Counted from the first letter of the stretch, positions 8,320 through 17,967 are shown. The stretch: DNA of 64,000 bases from CAIWHR01 sp963836265 (GCA_963836265.1 CAWIIO010000001.1:310001-374000), one strand, 5' to 3'. The notes: generated by a model from the sequence alone, not told the origin. Numbers and translations: made by a program.

Positions 8320-9255
8320 ATGGCGAACGCAACGGGGATGGCGCCGGGGAATGCCCATGAGGAGGCCCGGATCGCCACGTTCAACGGCTTTGCGGGCTTG
8401 GCCCTCGGGCTTGCCCTGATCGCATTCGCCGGCTACGTGATCTACGGCGCCGTCGCGGCCGCGACAACATACCGCTCGCCAGGTGCGTGGCCCTTCGTCG
8501 AGGGCGCGCTCTTCTTCGTTGCCGCGGCCCTCGTGCTGGGCGGGCTCTACACGCTGCAGCCGAACGAAGCGGCGATCCTGCAGCTCTTCGGCGCCTACCG
8601 CGGCACGACGCGCGTGACGGGGCTCCGCGTGACGAACCCGTTCTACACGCGCAGGAAGATTTCGCTTCGCGCGCGCAACCTGAACGGCGAGCGGCTCAAG
8701 GTCAACGACAAGCGGGACAACCCGATCGAAATCGCCGCCGTGGTTGTCTGGCGCGTCGACGACACGGCGAAGGCGTTCTTCGACATCGACGACTACGAGC
8801 ACTACGTGAAGCTGCAGGCGGAAGCCGCGGTGCGCCACCTCGCTTCGTCGTTTGCCTACGACGAGGACGACAGCCATGCAGTCGCCAACCGGGAGCCGAC
8901 GCTGCTTGCGAGCGCGGACATCGTCGTGAAAGCGCTGGTGCGCGAGCTGCAGGCCCGCTTCGACAAGGCCGGCGTCGTGGTCGAGGAAGCGCGGCTCACG
9001 CATCTCGCCTACGCGCCCGAGATCGCGCAGGTCATGCTGCGAAGGCAGCAGGCGGAGGCGATCATCTCCGCGCGCGCCAAGATCGTGACCGGCGCGGTGT
9101 CGATGGTCGAGATGGCGCTGAAGGAGCTATCCGCGAAGTCCGTCGTCGATCTCGACGACGAGCGCAAGGCGGCGATGGTCAGCAATCTGATGACCGTGCT
9201 GTGCGCCGAATCCGACGTGCAGCCGGTGATCAATACCGGGACGCTCTACACCTGA
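8320..9255 (+). CDS. SPFH (stomatin/prohibitin/flotillin) domain membrane protein
   Basis: A 311-residue protein with two hydrophobic segments in its first 75 residues (ALGLALIAFAGYVIYGAV and EGALFFVAAALVLGG). A prohibitin-type domain then starts near LQPNEAAILQLFGAYRGTTR and contains the typical DNPIEIAAVVVWRVDDTAKA and FDKAGVVVEEARLTHLAYAP. A helical region ending in QQAEAIISARAKIVTGAV follows. Such proteins form membrane microdomain scaffolds. The ATG at 8320 is preceded by GGGAGG. It is the first gene of a run of four that continues with two small membrane proteins and a ribbon-helix-helix protein. Confidence 0.93.
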   Translation: MANATGMAPGNAHEEARIATFNGFAGLALGLALIAFAGYVIYGAVAAATTYRSPGAWPFVEGALFFVAAALVLGGLYTLQPNEAAILQLFGAYRGTTRVTGLRVTNPFYTRRKISLRARNLNGERLKVNDKRDNPIEIAAVVVWRVDDTAKAFFDIDDYEHYVKLQAEAAVRHLASSFAYDEDDSHAVANREPTLLASADIVVKALVRELQARFDKAGVVVEEARLTHLAYAPEIAQVMLRRQQAEAIISARAKIVTGAVSMVEMALKELSAKSVVDLDDERKAAMVSNLMTVLCAESDVQPVINTGTLYT

Positions 9256-9266
9256 AGGGAGGACCG

Positions 9267-9419
9267 ATGAACACCCTCGCAAGGAATGCAGGCGGTCTGT
9301 GGATTGCGATCGGCGCCGGCGTCGGCACGGCGATCGGCATTGCGCTCGACATCGCGTCGGTCGGGCTTGCGATCGGCGTCGCACTCGGCATCGTCGCCGC
9401 CTGCCTCGCGCGCCGGTAA
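9267..9419 (+). CDS. Small glycine-rich membrane protein
   Basis: A 50-residue protein, almost entirely one or two hydrophobic Gly/Ala-rich helices (IAIGAGVGTAIGIALDIASV, then GLAIGVALGIVAACLARR). It starts 11 bases after the SPFH stop, behind the ribosome site GGGAGGACCG. The glycine spacing resembles glycine-zipper helices that pack in membranes. Its position next to the SPFH gene suggests a membrane-associated partner. No function is known. Confidence 0.8.
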   Translation: MNTLARNAGGLWIAIGAGVGTAIGIALDIASVGLAIGVALGIVAACLARR

Positions 9420-9483
9420 CGCCGGCGGCGGACGCGCGCCCTGCGCGTCGCCCGCCGCGGCGGTGCCCAAACCAGGAGCTCCC

Positions 9484-9981
9484 ATGCAAGTCGTCTCGAT
9501 TCTCACGTTCGTGTTGGTCGAGGTCGTCGTCGCCGCCTTCATCGTCGCCACCACGGGGCAGCTACCCGACCGCGTCGCGTCGCACTTCGGCGCCGGCAAC
9601 CTGCCGAACGGCTGGATGACGCGCGACGGCTATCTCGTGTTCATGCTCGCGTTCGCGGTGCTCCTTCCGGCCATCGTGGCCGCCGGCGTCGGCGTGGTCC
9701 CCTACCTGTCTCCGCGGCGGGTCAACATTCCCCATCGCGACTATTGGCTCGCGCCGGAGCGCCGGGCGGCGACTTTTTCCTCGCTCGTGTCCAGCGCCTG
9801 CTGGCTCGGCTGCCTGATCGCCGTCTTCGTGGCCGGCGCGCATTACGCAATCCTCGAAGCCAACGCAGCCGCCCCGCCGCGGCTGCCAGCCGACCTTTTC
9901 TGGACGCTGATGATCGGCTTCCTCGCGGGTCTTGGCCTGTGGATCGGCGCGCTGTTCCTGCGCTTTCGCAACGTCCCCTGA
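9484..9981 (+). CDS. DUF1648-type membrane protein
   Basis: A 165-residue protein with four hydrophobic segments. The region after the first helix (GQLPDRVASHFGAGNLPNGW) matches the DUF1648 signature of an LP..VP.HFG.dG.pn.w pattern that is found in SdpI-like membrane proteins. In Bacillus, SdpI gives immunity to a killing factor; no such role is evident here. The ATG follows CAGGAGCTCCC. It is the third gene of the SPFH cluster and 30 bases upstream of the ribbon-helix-helix gene. Confidence 0.85.
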   Translation: MQVVSILTFVLVEVVVAAFIVATTGQLPDRVASHFGAGNLPNGWMTRDGYLVFMLAFAVLLPAIVAAGVGVVPYLSPRRVNIPHRDYWLAPERRAATFSSLVSSACWLGCLIAVFVAGAHYAILEANAAAPPRLPADLFWTLMIGFLAGLGLWIGALFLRFRNVP

Positions 9982-10011
9982 TCGGCCGCAGCGGCTGATG
10001 CGGCCCTGACG

Positions 10012-10209
10012 ATGGCCGAAAAGAAGGCCTTCCTGCTGCGCATCGACCCGACCGTCTGGGTCGAGCTCGAGCGACTCGCGCAAGCCGAGTTGCGCAGCGT
10101 CAACGCGCAGATCGAATTCCTGCTGCGCGAGGCGCTGGTGCGCCGCGGCCGCGGCCCCAATCCGCCCGGTCGATCCCGCCGAAGCGCCGAAAAGGCCGAA
10201 GATTCCTGA
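10012..10209 (+). CDS. Arc/MetJ-type ribbon-helix-helix DNA-binding protein
   Basis: A 65-residue basic protein. The N-terminal strand KKAFLLRIDPTVWVELERLA and the following SVNAQIEFLLREALVRRG form the ribbon-helix-helix fold seen in Arc-like repressors. The C-terminal tail is short, charged and probably disordered. It is the last gene of the SPFH cluster. It could autoregulate that cluster, for instance through the palindrome at 8244-8255, although nothing in the sequence proves this. No toxin partner is adjacent. Confidence 0.85.
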   Translation: MAEKKAFLLRIDPTVWVELERLAQAELRSVNAQIEFLLREALVRRGRGPNPPGRSRRSAEKAEDS

Positions 10210-10249
10210 TCCGATCCCGCCGCTTCGAAAGATGCGGTCGGCGCGCGCT

Positions 10250-10915
10250 TCACGCCGGCGCCAGCACGCGGGTCAGGAACGCGCTCAGCGCCGCGATTTC
10301 CTCCCACACCACCGAGTGCGGCATCGGGTAGGTGTGCCACTCGACCCGATAGCCGTTGGCTTCGAGCACGCGCCGCGACGCTTCGCCCCATTCGGGACGG
10401 ACGACCGGATCCTGCGTCCCGTGCGCCATGAAGATCGGCACCTCGCGATTCGCTGCGCTCGCCTCGACGGCCAGTCGATCGGGGAGCACCAGATAGGTCG
10501 ACAGCGCGACGATCGCGGCAAGGCGCTCGGCGTGTCGCAGCCCCGTTTGGAGCGCGATCGCACCGCCCTGCGAGAAGCCGGCGACGACGATCCGGCTGGA
10601 GGCGATGCCGCGCGCCTTCTCGCGCGCGAGCAACGCTTCGACCTCGCGCTGCGACGCCTGCACGCCGACGATATCGGCGCGATTCGCGAGGTCTTGCGCG
10701 TAGATGTCGTACCAGGCGCGCATCGGAAGCCCGTTGTTGATCGTCACCGGCCGCACCGGCGCGTGAGGAAAGACGAAGCGGAGCGCGAGCTTCGCCGGGA
10801 GCGCCATTTCCTCGACGATCGGCACGAAGTCGTTGCCGTCGGCGCCCAGGCCGTGGAGCCAAACGACCGCCGCATCGGGGCGCGCTCCGATCTCGAGTTC
10901 GATTGCGGGAAGCAC
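10250..10915 (-). CDS. Carboxylesterase, phospholipase/carboxylesterase family (EstB type)
   Basis: An alpha/beta-hydrolase of 221 residues from the GTG at 10915. This start was chosen because it places the first strand (IELEIGARPDAAVVWLHGLG) where the family has it; the frame stays open further upstream without a better codon. The oxyanion region is HGLGADGND. The catalytic triad is S115 (GFSQGG), D169 (GTQDPVV) and H200 (MPHSV). The family hydrolyses short acyl esters and can remove acyl groups from proteins. It is cytoplasmic with no signal peptide. It is divergent from the indolepyruvate oxidoreductase, with about 390 bases between the starts. Confidence 0.92.
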   Translation of the reverse strand: MLPAIELEIGARPDAAVVWLHGLGADGNDFVPIVEEMALPAKLALRFVFPHAPVRPVTINNGLPMRAWYDIYAQDLANRADIVGVQASQREVEALLAREKARGIASSRIVVAGFSQGGAIALQTGLRHAERLAAIVALSTYLVLPDRLAVEASAANREVPIFMAHGTQDPVVRPEWGEASRRVLEANGYRVEWHTYPMPHSVVWEEIAALSAFLTRVLAPA

Positions 10916-11301
10916 GTGGGCTTTCTTCGGTAGCGTCGATTCCAGCGGTCGGCGACCGGGAAATACGCCGCATTTTACCCGTGCATTCGAGTGACCCACC
11001 GCTCGACCGTGTGTGCGGGCGGGCATCGCGTCCGCGGCCGAATCGCGCGGCACACGGAGGCCGCCGTCGCCCGTTTCCCCCCAGAACGCGAAGCCCTCGG
11101 CCGTTGAGAATGCGGCACCCGGCCCCCAGGTTGTTTTCAATCGGCGCGGGGCAAATTGCCGCCGCGGTGGCGACGGAGTAAACTGCGCGCCCGAAGCAAG
11201 TGAGCGCCCCGGGGACACAATCCCCTGGCCAGCGCGCGTCGCGGAGCCTACCGGTCTCCCGCGCGTCCCAAAAGACACGATTTTTTGCGGAGCAACTCTT
11301 C
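10916..11301. other. Intergenic region between divergent esterase and oxidoreductase genes
   Basis: 386 bases holding the regulatory regions of two divergent genes. I saw no convincing sigma-70 hexamer pair, no strong hairpin and no small coding frame with a ribosome site. Confidence 0.4.
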
Positions 11302-14300
11302 ATGGCATCGGCCGCCCCCGTCCTGCGCGAGGTCTCGCTCGACGACAAATACGCGCTGGAAACGGGTCACGTCTTCCTGACCGGCGCCCAGGCTTTCGTC
11401 CGATTGCTGATCCTGCAACGCCAGCGCGACGCGCTGGCCGGCCTCAACACCGCGGGCTTCGTCTCGGGCTATCGCGGCTCGCCGCTCGGTGCGCTCGATC
11501 TTTCGCTGTGGAAGGCGCAGAAGTTCCTCGACCGCGCGCACATCAAGTTCCAGCCCGGCCTGAACGAGGACCTCGCCGCCACTGCGATCTGGGGCTCGCA
11601 GCAGGTCAACCTCTATCCGGGCGCGAAATACGATGGTGTCTTCGCGATGTGGTACGGCAAGGGCCCGGGTGTGGACCGCTGCGGCGACGTGTTCAAGCAC
11701 GCGAACCACGCCGGAACGTCGAAGCATGGCGGCGTCCTCGCGCTGGCGGGCGACGACCACGGCGCGAAGTCGTCGACCCTGCCGCACCAGTCCGACCACA
11801 TGTTCTCCGCGGCGATGCTGCCGGTGCTGTATCCGTCGTCGGTGCAGGAAATCCTCGACCTCGGCCTGCACGGCTGGGCGATGTCGCGCTACTCGGGCGT
11901 GTGGGTCGGCTTCAAGTGCGTCGCCGACACCGTCGAGAGCTCGGCGTCGGTGTCGATCGACCCCGACCGCACGAAGATCATCGTCCCCGACGATTTCCCG
12001 CTTCCGCCCGATGGGGTGTCGATCCGCTGGCCCGATCCGTTCCTCGCCACCGAGGCGCGGATGCAGAACTACAAGATCTACGCCGCGCTCCATTACTGCC
12101 GGGTCAACCAGCTGAACCGGATCGTCATCGATTCGCCGAAGCCGCGCCTGGGGATCATCACCAGCGGCAAGAGCTACCTCGACGTCCGCCAGGCGCTGGA
12201 CGACCTCGGCATCACCGACGAGGACGCCGCCGAAATCGGCCTCCGCGTCTACAAGATCGCGATGACGTGGCCGCTCGAGCCCGAGGGTGTGCGCCATTTC
12301 GCCGAGGGACTGGAAGAGATTCTCGTCGTCGAGGAAAAGCGGCAAGTCGTCGAATACCAGTTGAAGGAGCAGCTCTACAACTGGCGCGACGACGTGCGCC
12401 CCCGCGTGGTCGGCAAATTCGACGAAAAAGGCGAATGGGTGCGTCCGCACGGCGACTGGCTTCTGCCGGCGCTCTCGGAGCTCACGCCGGCCATGATCGC
12501 GCGCGTGATCGCGCAGCGGATCGAGCGGCTCGGCCTGCACGCGCGGCAATCGGAAAAGCTCAAAGCTCGCGTCGACTGGATCAACGCCAAGGAAGCGGCG
12601 CTCGCGAAGCCGAAGATCCTGCTCGAGCGCATTCCTTATTTCTGCTCGGGCTGCCCGCACAACACGTCGACCAACGTGCCCGACGGCAGCCGCGCCACCG
12701 CCGGCATCGGCTGCCACGTGATGGCGATCTGGATGAACCGCAACACGAACACGTTCACCCACATGGGCGGCGAGGGCGTGCCGTGGATCGGGCAGGCGCC
12801 GTTCACCGGCGAAAAGCACATCTTCGCGAACCTGGGCGACGGCACCTACTACCACAGCGGAATCCTCGCGATCCGGGCCGCCGTCGCAGCCAAGGTCAAC
12901 ATCACCTACAAGATCCTTTACAACGACGCGGTCGCGATGACGGGTGGCCAGCCCTTCGACGGCCCGCTGTCGCCGGCGGCCATCGCACGCCAGTGCGCCG
13001 CCGAGGGTGTGACCAAGATCGTCGTCGTGAGCGACGAGCCAAACAAGTATGCCGCCGGCTATTTCGCGAGCGACGTCGCGATCCACCACCGCCGCGAGCT
13101 CGACGCGGTGCAGCGCGAGCTGCGCGAAACGCCCGGCTGCACGATCCTGCTCTACGACCAGACGTGCGCTGCCGAAAAGCGCCGGCGCAGGAAGCGCGGC
13201 AAGTATCCCGATCCCGCGAAGCGCGTCGTGATCAACGAGCTCGTCTGCGAGGGCTGCGGCGACTGCGGGGTCAAGTCGAACTGCGTGTCGGTGGCCCCGG
13301 TCGAGACCGAGTTCGGCCGCAAGCGCACGATCGACCAGAGCTCGTGCAACAAGGACTACAGTTGCGTGAACGGCTTCTGCCCGAGCTTCGTCATTGTCGA
13401 AGGCGGGAGCCTGCGCAAGCCGAAGAAGGCCGACGCGGCCGACTTGCCGGCGCTCCCCGATCCCGTACCCGCCGCAACGCCGGAGCCCTATGGCATCGTC
13501 GTCACCGGCATCGGTGGCACGGGAGTCATCACGATCGGCGCACTGATCGGCATGGCGGCCCATCTCGAAGGCAAGGGCGTGAGCGTCCTCGACATGACCG
13601 GCCTCGCGCAGAAGAACGGCGCCGTCGTCTCGCACGTGCGCATCGCCAACACGCCCGACGAACTGCACGCGACCCGCATCGCCGCCGGCGACGCCAAGCT
13701 GGTGCTCGCCTGCGACATCCTGACCGGCGTGGGCTACGAGCAGCTCGCGAAGATGCAGAAGGGCGTTACGAAAGCGCTCGTCAACACGGCGCTCGTGATG
13801 CCTGCGGGCTTCACGCGTGACCCCGACCTCGTGTTTCCGCGCGGCTCGATGGAGCGCGAGATCGAAGACGCGGTCGCGCCCGGCGACGCCGAGTTCCTCG
13901 ACGCGACGAAGCTCGCGACGGGACTCATGGGCGATTCGATCGCCACCAACCTGTTCATGGTCGGCTTCGCCTATCAGCGCGGGCTCCTGCCGCTCGGCGA
14001 GGCGGCGATCCTGCGCGCGATCGAGCTCAATGCCGCGGCGGTCGAGGCGAACAAGCAGAGCTTCCGCTGGGGGCGGCTCGCGGCGGTCGATCCGGCGAAG
14101 GTCTCGGCGCTGGCGATTCCCGCAGGCAAGACCGAATCGCAGCGCCTTTCGCAATCGCTCGACGAGATCATCGCCCGTCGCGCCGCATTCCTGACCGAGT
14201 ACCAGGACGCCGCGTACGCGAAACGCTATGGCGATTTGGTGGCCCGCGTCCGCGCGGCCGAAGCGGCGAAGGTTCCGGGCGCGAGCGCACTCGCGGAGGC

Positions 14301-14829
14301 GGTCGCTCGCTACTACTTCAAGCTGCTGGCCGTCAAAGACGAATACGAGGTGGCGCGGCTTTATGCCGAGAGCGATTTCGGCGAGCGCGTCGCGCGGCAA
14401 TTCGAGGGCGACTACAAGCTCACGTTCCACCTGGCGCCGCCGCTCGTCGCAAGGCCCGACCCCGCGACCGGCGTCGTCGCCAAGAGAACCTACGGTCCGT
14501 GGATGATGAGCGCGTTCCGGGTGCTCGCGAAGCTCAGGCGTTTGCGCGGCACCGCGCTCGACGTGTTCGGCCGCACGGCCGAGCGCAAGCGCGAGCGCGC
14601 GCTCGCGGGCGAGTACGAGGCGCTCGTCGACGAAGTCCTGGCCGCGCTCGCGCCGCACAACCACAAGCTCGCCGTCGAGCTTGCCCAGATCCCGGAGCAC
14701 ATCCGCGGCTACGGCCACGTCAAGGAGCGCTTCCTCCGCGAGGCCAAGTCGAAGGAAGCGGAGTTGCTCGCCGCATTCCGCGCCGCCACGCCGGCAACCG
14801 CGCCCGCCGCGACGCTGGTCGCCGCCTAG
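11302..14829 (+). CDS. Indolepyruvate ferredoxin oxidoreductase, fused single-chain form
   Basis: A 1175-residue enzyme that decarboxylates arylpyruvates (indolepyruvate, phenylpyruvate) to aryl-acyl-CoA and reduces ferredoxin. It combines the IorA and IorB functions in one chain, with the typical length of the proteobacterial fused family. The N-terminal half is the pyrimidine-binding TPP domain. The diphosphate-binding motif LGDGTYYHSG lies near residue 511, with NITYKILYND after it. Cysteine motifs (CEGCGDCGVKSNC near 649, then CNKDYSCVNGFCP) bind Fe-S clusters. The gamma domain starts at about 734 (GIGGTGVITIGALIG). The ATG at 11302 is used because family similarity begins at once (VSLDDKYALETG). 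It has no obvious operon partner. Confidence 0.96.
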   Translation: MASAAPVLREVSLDDKYALETGHVFLTGAQAFVRLLILQRQRDALAGLNTAGFVSGYRGSPLGALDLSLWKAQKFLDRAHIKFQPGLNEDLAATAIWGSQQVNLYPGAKYDGVFAMWYGKGPGVDRCGDVFKHANHAGTSKHGGVLALAGDDHGAKSSTLPHQSDHMFSAAMLPVLYPSSVQEILDLGLHGWAMSRYSGVWVGFKCVADTVESSASVSIDPDRTKIIVPDDFPLPPDGVSIRWPDPFLATEARMQNYKIYAALHYCRVNQLNRIVIDSPKPRLGIITSGKSYLDVRQALDDLGITDEDAAEIGLRVYKIAMTWPLEPEGVRHFAEGLEEILVVEEKRQVVEYQLKEQLYNWRDDVRPRVVGKFDEKGEWVRPHGDWLLPALSELTPAMIARVIAQRIERLGLHARQSEKLKARVDWINAKEAALAKPKILLERIPYFCSGCPHNTSTNVPDGSRATAGIGCHVMAIWMNRNTNTFTHMGGEGVPWIGQAPFTGEKHIFANLGDGTYYHSGILAIRAAVAAKVNITYKILYNDAVAMTGGQPFDGPLSPAAIARQCAAEGVTKIVVVSDEPNKYAAGYFASDVAIHHRRELDAVQRELRETPGCTILLYDQTCAAEKRRRRKRGKYPDPAKRVVINELVCEGCGDCGVKSNCVSVAPVETEFGRKRTIDQSSCNKDYSCVNGFCPSFVIVEGGSLRKPKKADAADLPALPDPVPAATPEPYGIVVTGIGGTGVITIGALIGMAAHLEGKGVSVLDMTGLAQKNGAVVSHVRIANTPDELHATRIAAGDAKLVLACDILTGVGYEQLAKMQKGVTKALVNTALVMPAGFTRDPDLVFPRGSMEREIEDAVAPGDAEFLDATKLATGLMGDSIATNLFMVGFAYQRGLLPLGEAAILRAIELNAAAVEANKQSFRWGRLAAVDPAKVSALAIPAGKTESQRLSQSLDEIIARRAAFLTEYQDAAYAKRYGDLVARVRAAEAAKVPGASALAEAVARYYFKLLAVKDEYEVARLYAESDFGERVARQFEGDYKLTFHLAPPLVARPDPATGVVAKRTYGPWMMSAFRVLAKLRRLRGTALDVFGRTAERKRERALAGEYEALVDEVLAALAPHNHKLAVELAQIPEHIRGYGHVKERFLREAKSKEAELLAAFRAATPATAPAATLVAA

Positions 14830-14962
14830 CGTAGACTCCGTATTGCGACCCGCGGCGCGAGCGGCGGCATTGTCGCACGAACCCGGCGATCGACGCACCA
14901 AGCCGGCCGCAGGGCGCTGCGACTTGATGCTCGATCGCCCGCCATTTTCTCGCCCATTGCCC

Positions 14963-16429
14963 ATGGCCAACGCATCCCTTCCGCGCGTCGGAACCGGTAT
15001 CGAGGGTCTGGACGATATCCTGCGCGGCGGTTTCACGGCCGACCGGCTCTACCTGATCGAAGGCATGCCGGGTTCCGGGAAGACGACGCTCGCGTTCCAG
15101 TTTCTGCTGGAGGGTGTCCGTCGTGGTGAGGCCGCTGCGTACCTGACGCTCTCGGAAACGAGGAGCGAGATCGATGGCGTTGCCGAGTCGCACGGCTGGT
15201 CGCTCGCGGGCCTCGCCATCAGCGAATTGATGCCGTCGGAAACCGCCCTCGAACCCGGCGAGCAGTACACGGTCTTCCACCCGTCCGAAGTGGAGCTGTC
15301 CGAGACCACGCGCCGTATCCTGCAGGAAGTCGAAGCCGTCAAACCGGCGCGCATCGTCCTCGATTCGCTGTCGGAGCTGCGCCTGCTCTCAGGAAGCTCG
15401 CTTCGCTACCGGCGGCAGATCCTCGCGCTCAAGCAGTTCTTCGCCGGACGGCGCTGCACCGTGCTGCTGCTCGACGACCTGACTTCGGCGGACCATGATC
15501 TGCAAGTGCAGAGCATCGCGCACGGCGCGCTGCTTCTCGAACACACCGTGCCGTCGTTCGGTGAAGCGCGCAGGCGGCTCAGCGTGACCAAGTTCAGAGG
15601 CAGCGATTTTCGCGGCGGGTACCACGACTACGCAATTCGCCGCGGCGGCCTCGAGGTCTTTCCGCGCCTCGTGGCCGCTGAACACCGCCGGGCGTCGAGT
15701 CGCGAGCGCATCAAGAGCGGCCTCGCCGCACTCGACGCGATGCTTGGCGGCGGATTGGAGCGTGGCACGAGCACGCTGATCCAGGGCGCGGCAGGTACGG
15801 GAAAATCGACGATCGCCGCCCTTTTCGCCGCCCACAACGCCACTTTTGGCGAACGCGCCGCCTTGTTCATCTTCGACGAGAGCGTCAATACGCTGCTGAG
15901 CCGCTCCGACGGCTTGAACATCGGACTCAGGGAGCACGTCGATGACGGCCGAATCATCATGCGCCAGGTCGACCCGGCCGAACTCTCGCCGGGCGAGTTG
16001 GCACACGCGATCCGCAACGCCGTCGAGAAGCAGAACGCGCACCTGGTGGTGATCGACAGCTTGAACGGCTTCCTCAATTCGATGCCGGACGAGAAGTTTC
16101 TCGTCGTCCAGCTGCACGAGGTTCTGAGCTATCTCGGGCAGGCCGGCGTTGCGACGGTGCTCATTGCTGTGCAGCACGGAATGATCGGGAGCCAGATGAG
16201 CGCACCGGTCGATACCAGCTACCTGGCCGACGCCGTCTTGCAGCTGCGCTATTTCGAGTTCGACGGCGAGATCAGGCAGGCGATCTCGGTGGCCAAGATG
16301 CGAGGCGGGGAGCACGAGCGCGGCCTCCGCGATTTCTGCATGAAGGGCGGGCGCATCATCATCGGCGAGCCGCTGCGCGGCTACCGCGGTATTCTCACCG
16401 GGGTGCCGGAGCTCAAGTCGGAGTCATGA
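14963..16429 (+). CDS. KaiC-like ATPase with two RecA domains
   Basis: A 488-residue protein with tandem RecA/KaiC domains. Domain 1 has Walker A at residues 34-42 (GMPGSGKTT) and Walker B at RIVLDSLSEL. Domain 2 has Walker A at about 275-283 (GAAGTGKST) and Walker B at LVVIDSLNGF. The general-base region has only one Glu per domain (LSETRSE and FDESVNT) where cyanobacterial KaiC has EE. The Thr418-Ser419 pair in VDTSYLADAV aligns with the KaiC autophosphorylation sites S431/T432. There is no kaiA or kaiB nearby. The hybrid kinase gene starts in its stop codon (ATGA), indicating a joint signalling role. An ATG at 14927 is an alternative start. Confidence 0.93.
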   Translation: MANASLPRVGTGIEGLDDILRGGFTADRLYLIEGMPGSGKTTLAFQFLLEGVRRGEAAAYLTLSETRSEIDGVAESHGWSLAGLAISELMPSETALEPGEQYTVFHPSEVELSETTRRILQEVEAVKPARIVLDSLSELRLLSGSSLRYRRQILALKQFFAGRRCTVLLLDDLTSADHDLQVQSIAHGALLLEHTVPSFGEARRRLSVTKFRGSDFRGGYHDYAIRRGGLEVFPRLVAAEHRRASSRERIKSGLAALDAMLGGGLERGTSTLIQGAAGTGKSTIAALFAAHNATFGERAALFIFDESVNTLLSRSDGLNIGLREHVDDGRIIMRQVDPAELSPGELAHAIRNAVEKQNAHLVVIDSLNGFLNSMPDEKFLVVQLHEVLSYLGQAGVATVLIAVQHGMIGSQMSAPVDTSYLADAVLQLRYFEFDGEIRQAISVAKMRGGEHERGLRDFCMKGGRIIIGEPLRGYRGILTGVPELKSES

Positions 16430-17967
16430 GCGAGCCGCCGGCCGGAAGCCTCGAACGCCGGCTGCTGATCCTGGCGCCGGTGGGCAAGGACGCGACGCTC
16501 GTCGCCGAGGCCCTCAGAAGCGACGCGGTGCCCTGCGTCGCCTGCCGCGATCTCCCGCACCTGGCGCGGGAGATCGAGCGCGGTGCGGCGGCGCTCCTGA
16601 TCGCCGAGGAGGCCCTTGCCGAGCACGATGGCGGTCTCGCGGCGATGCTCGCCCGGCAGCCTTCGTGGTCCGACCTGCCCGTGATGGTGCTGACGCGCGC
16701 CGGCGCCGATTCGCCCATCGCGGCGCGAATCGTGCAAACATTCGGGAACGTCACGCTACTCGAGCGACCGGTGCGGATCGCCGCCCTCGTGAGCGCGGTC
16801 CGCAGCGCGTTACGCGCGCGCGGCCGGCAATATCAAACGCGTTCGCTGCTCGAGGAACGCGAGCAAGCCGACGAGCGCAAGAATCAATTCCTCGCCACGC
16901 TGGCGCACGAGTTGCGCAATCCGTTGGCTCCGATCCGCAACGCGTTGAGCCTGCTGCGCCTCGCCGGATCCCGGGAAGGCAACACCTCCGCCGTCGAGGT
17001 CATGGACCGACAGGTCAACCAGTTGGTTCGGCTGGTCGACGACCTGATGGACATGTCGCGCATCACCCGCGGCAAGATCGAATTGCGCAAGGAGACCGTC
17101 GACCTCGCCGACGTCATCGCGGCGGCGGTCGAGACCAGCCGGCCGCTGATCGACGCGGCGAAGCACGAGTTCGCCGTCTCGCTACCTCCGGAAAGACTGC
17201 TTCTCGACGCCGATGGGATGCGTCTCGCCCAGGTATTCGCCAACCTGCTCAACAACGCCGCCAGGTACACCGATCCCGGCGGGCGCATCGCGATCGCGGC
17301 CCGGCGCGAGGGTGACAGCGTAATCGTCAGCGTCAGCGATACCGGAGTCGGCATACCGGCCGACTCGCTATCGCGCGTGTTCGACATGTTCGTCCAAGCC
17401 GACGCCCGGGACAGCCGCTCGCAAACCGGACTTGGCATCGGACTCACGCTGGTGCGAAGCCTGGTCGAGATGCACGGTGGCAGCGTGACCGCGGCCAGCG
17501 AAGGCCGAGGAAAGGGTAGCGTGTTCAGCGTTCGCATGCCCCTTGGCGGCGCTGAAGAGCTCCTGCCCGTCGCGTCTGCCGAAGGCGCGCCGAAGATCGC
17601 CGAACTGCGGCGCGTTCTGGTCGTGGACGACAACCGGGATTCGGCCAATACCCTTGGTGCCCTGCTGACGAGCATCGGCGCCGACGTCCGCGTCGCGTAC
17701 GACGGCCCGGCCGCATTGGCGGCGGTCGAGGCCTTTCAGCCCGCCGTGATCATGCTCGACCTGGGCATGCCCGGCATGAACGGCTACGAGGTCGCGCAAC
17801 GCATCCGCACGCAGTCCGAAGCAGCGCGTACGACGCTGATCGCACTCACAGGCTGGGGCGATGCGAGCGATCGCGATCGCACTCGTCGAGCGGGCTTCGA
17901 TCACCATCTGGTCAAGCCGGTGGACATCGCGACCATGCAAGCCGTGCTTGCGTCGTCGCGCGGCTGA
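16426..17967 (+). CDS. Hybrid histidine kinase with N-terminal pseudo-receiver and C-terminal receiver
   Basis: A 513-residue soluble kinase. Residues 1-130 fold like a receiver, but the phospho-acceptor position reads LLIAEEAL instead of LxxxD, so it is probably a pseudo-receiver. HisKA has H161 in LAHELRNPLAPI. The ATPase boxes NLLNNAARYTDPGG, DTGVGIP and GLGIGLTLVRSL are intact. The C-terminal receiver contains VLVVDDNRDSA, the acceptor in IMLDLGMPGMNGYE and the lysine in HLVKPVD. There are no membrane helices. It overlaps the KaiC-like gene by 4 bases; such pairs are known outside cyanobacteria, where the KaiC-like protein is thought to modulate the kinase. Confidence 0.95.
   Translation: MSEPPAGSLERRLLILAPVGKDATLVAEALRSDAVPCVACRDLPHLAREIERGAAALLIAEEALAEHDGGLAAMLARQPSWSDLPVMVLTRAGADSPIAARIVQTFGNVTLLERPVRIAALVSAVRSALRARGRQYQTRSLLEEREQADERKNQFLATLAHELRNPLAPIRNALSLLRLAGSREGNTSAVEVMDRQVNQLVRLVDDLMDMSRITRGKIELRKETVDLADVIAAAVETSRPLIDAAKHEFAVSLPPERLLLDADGMRLAQVFANLLNNAARYTDPGGRIAIAARREGDSVIVSVSDTGVGIPADSLSRVFDMFVQADARDSRSQTGLGIGLTLVRSLVEMHGGSVTAASEGRGKGSVFSVRMPLGGAEELLPVASAEGAPKIAELRRVLVVDDNRDSANTLGALLTSIGADVRVAYDGPAALAAVEAFQPAVIMLDLGMPGMNGYEVAQRIRTQSEAARTTLIALTGWGDASDRDRTRRAGFDHHLVKPVDIATMQAVLASSRG

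Noticed and set aside
11248..15036. Very long open frame on the minus strand (over 1200 codons) opposite the indolepyruvate oxidoreductase
   Set aside because: It is a mirror of a high-GC gene with strong codon bias. The translation is Arg/Asp/Ala-rich without any domain, and the plus-strand protein is clearly real.
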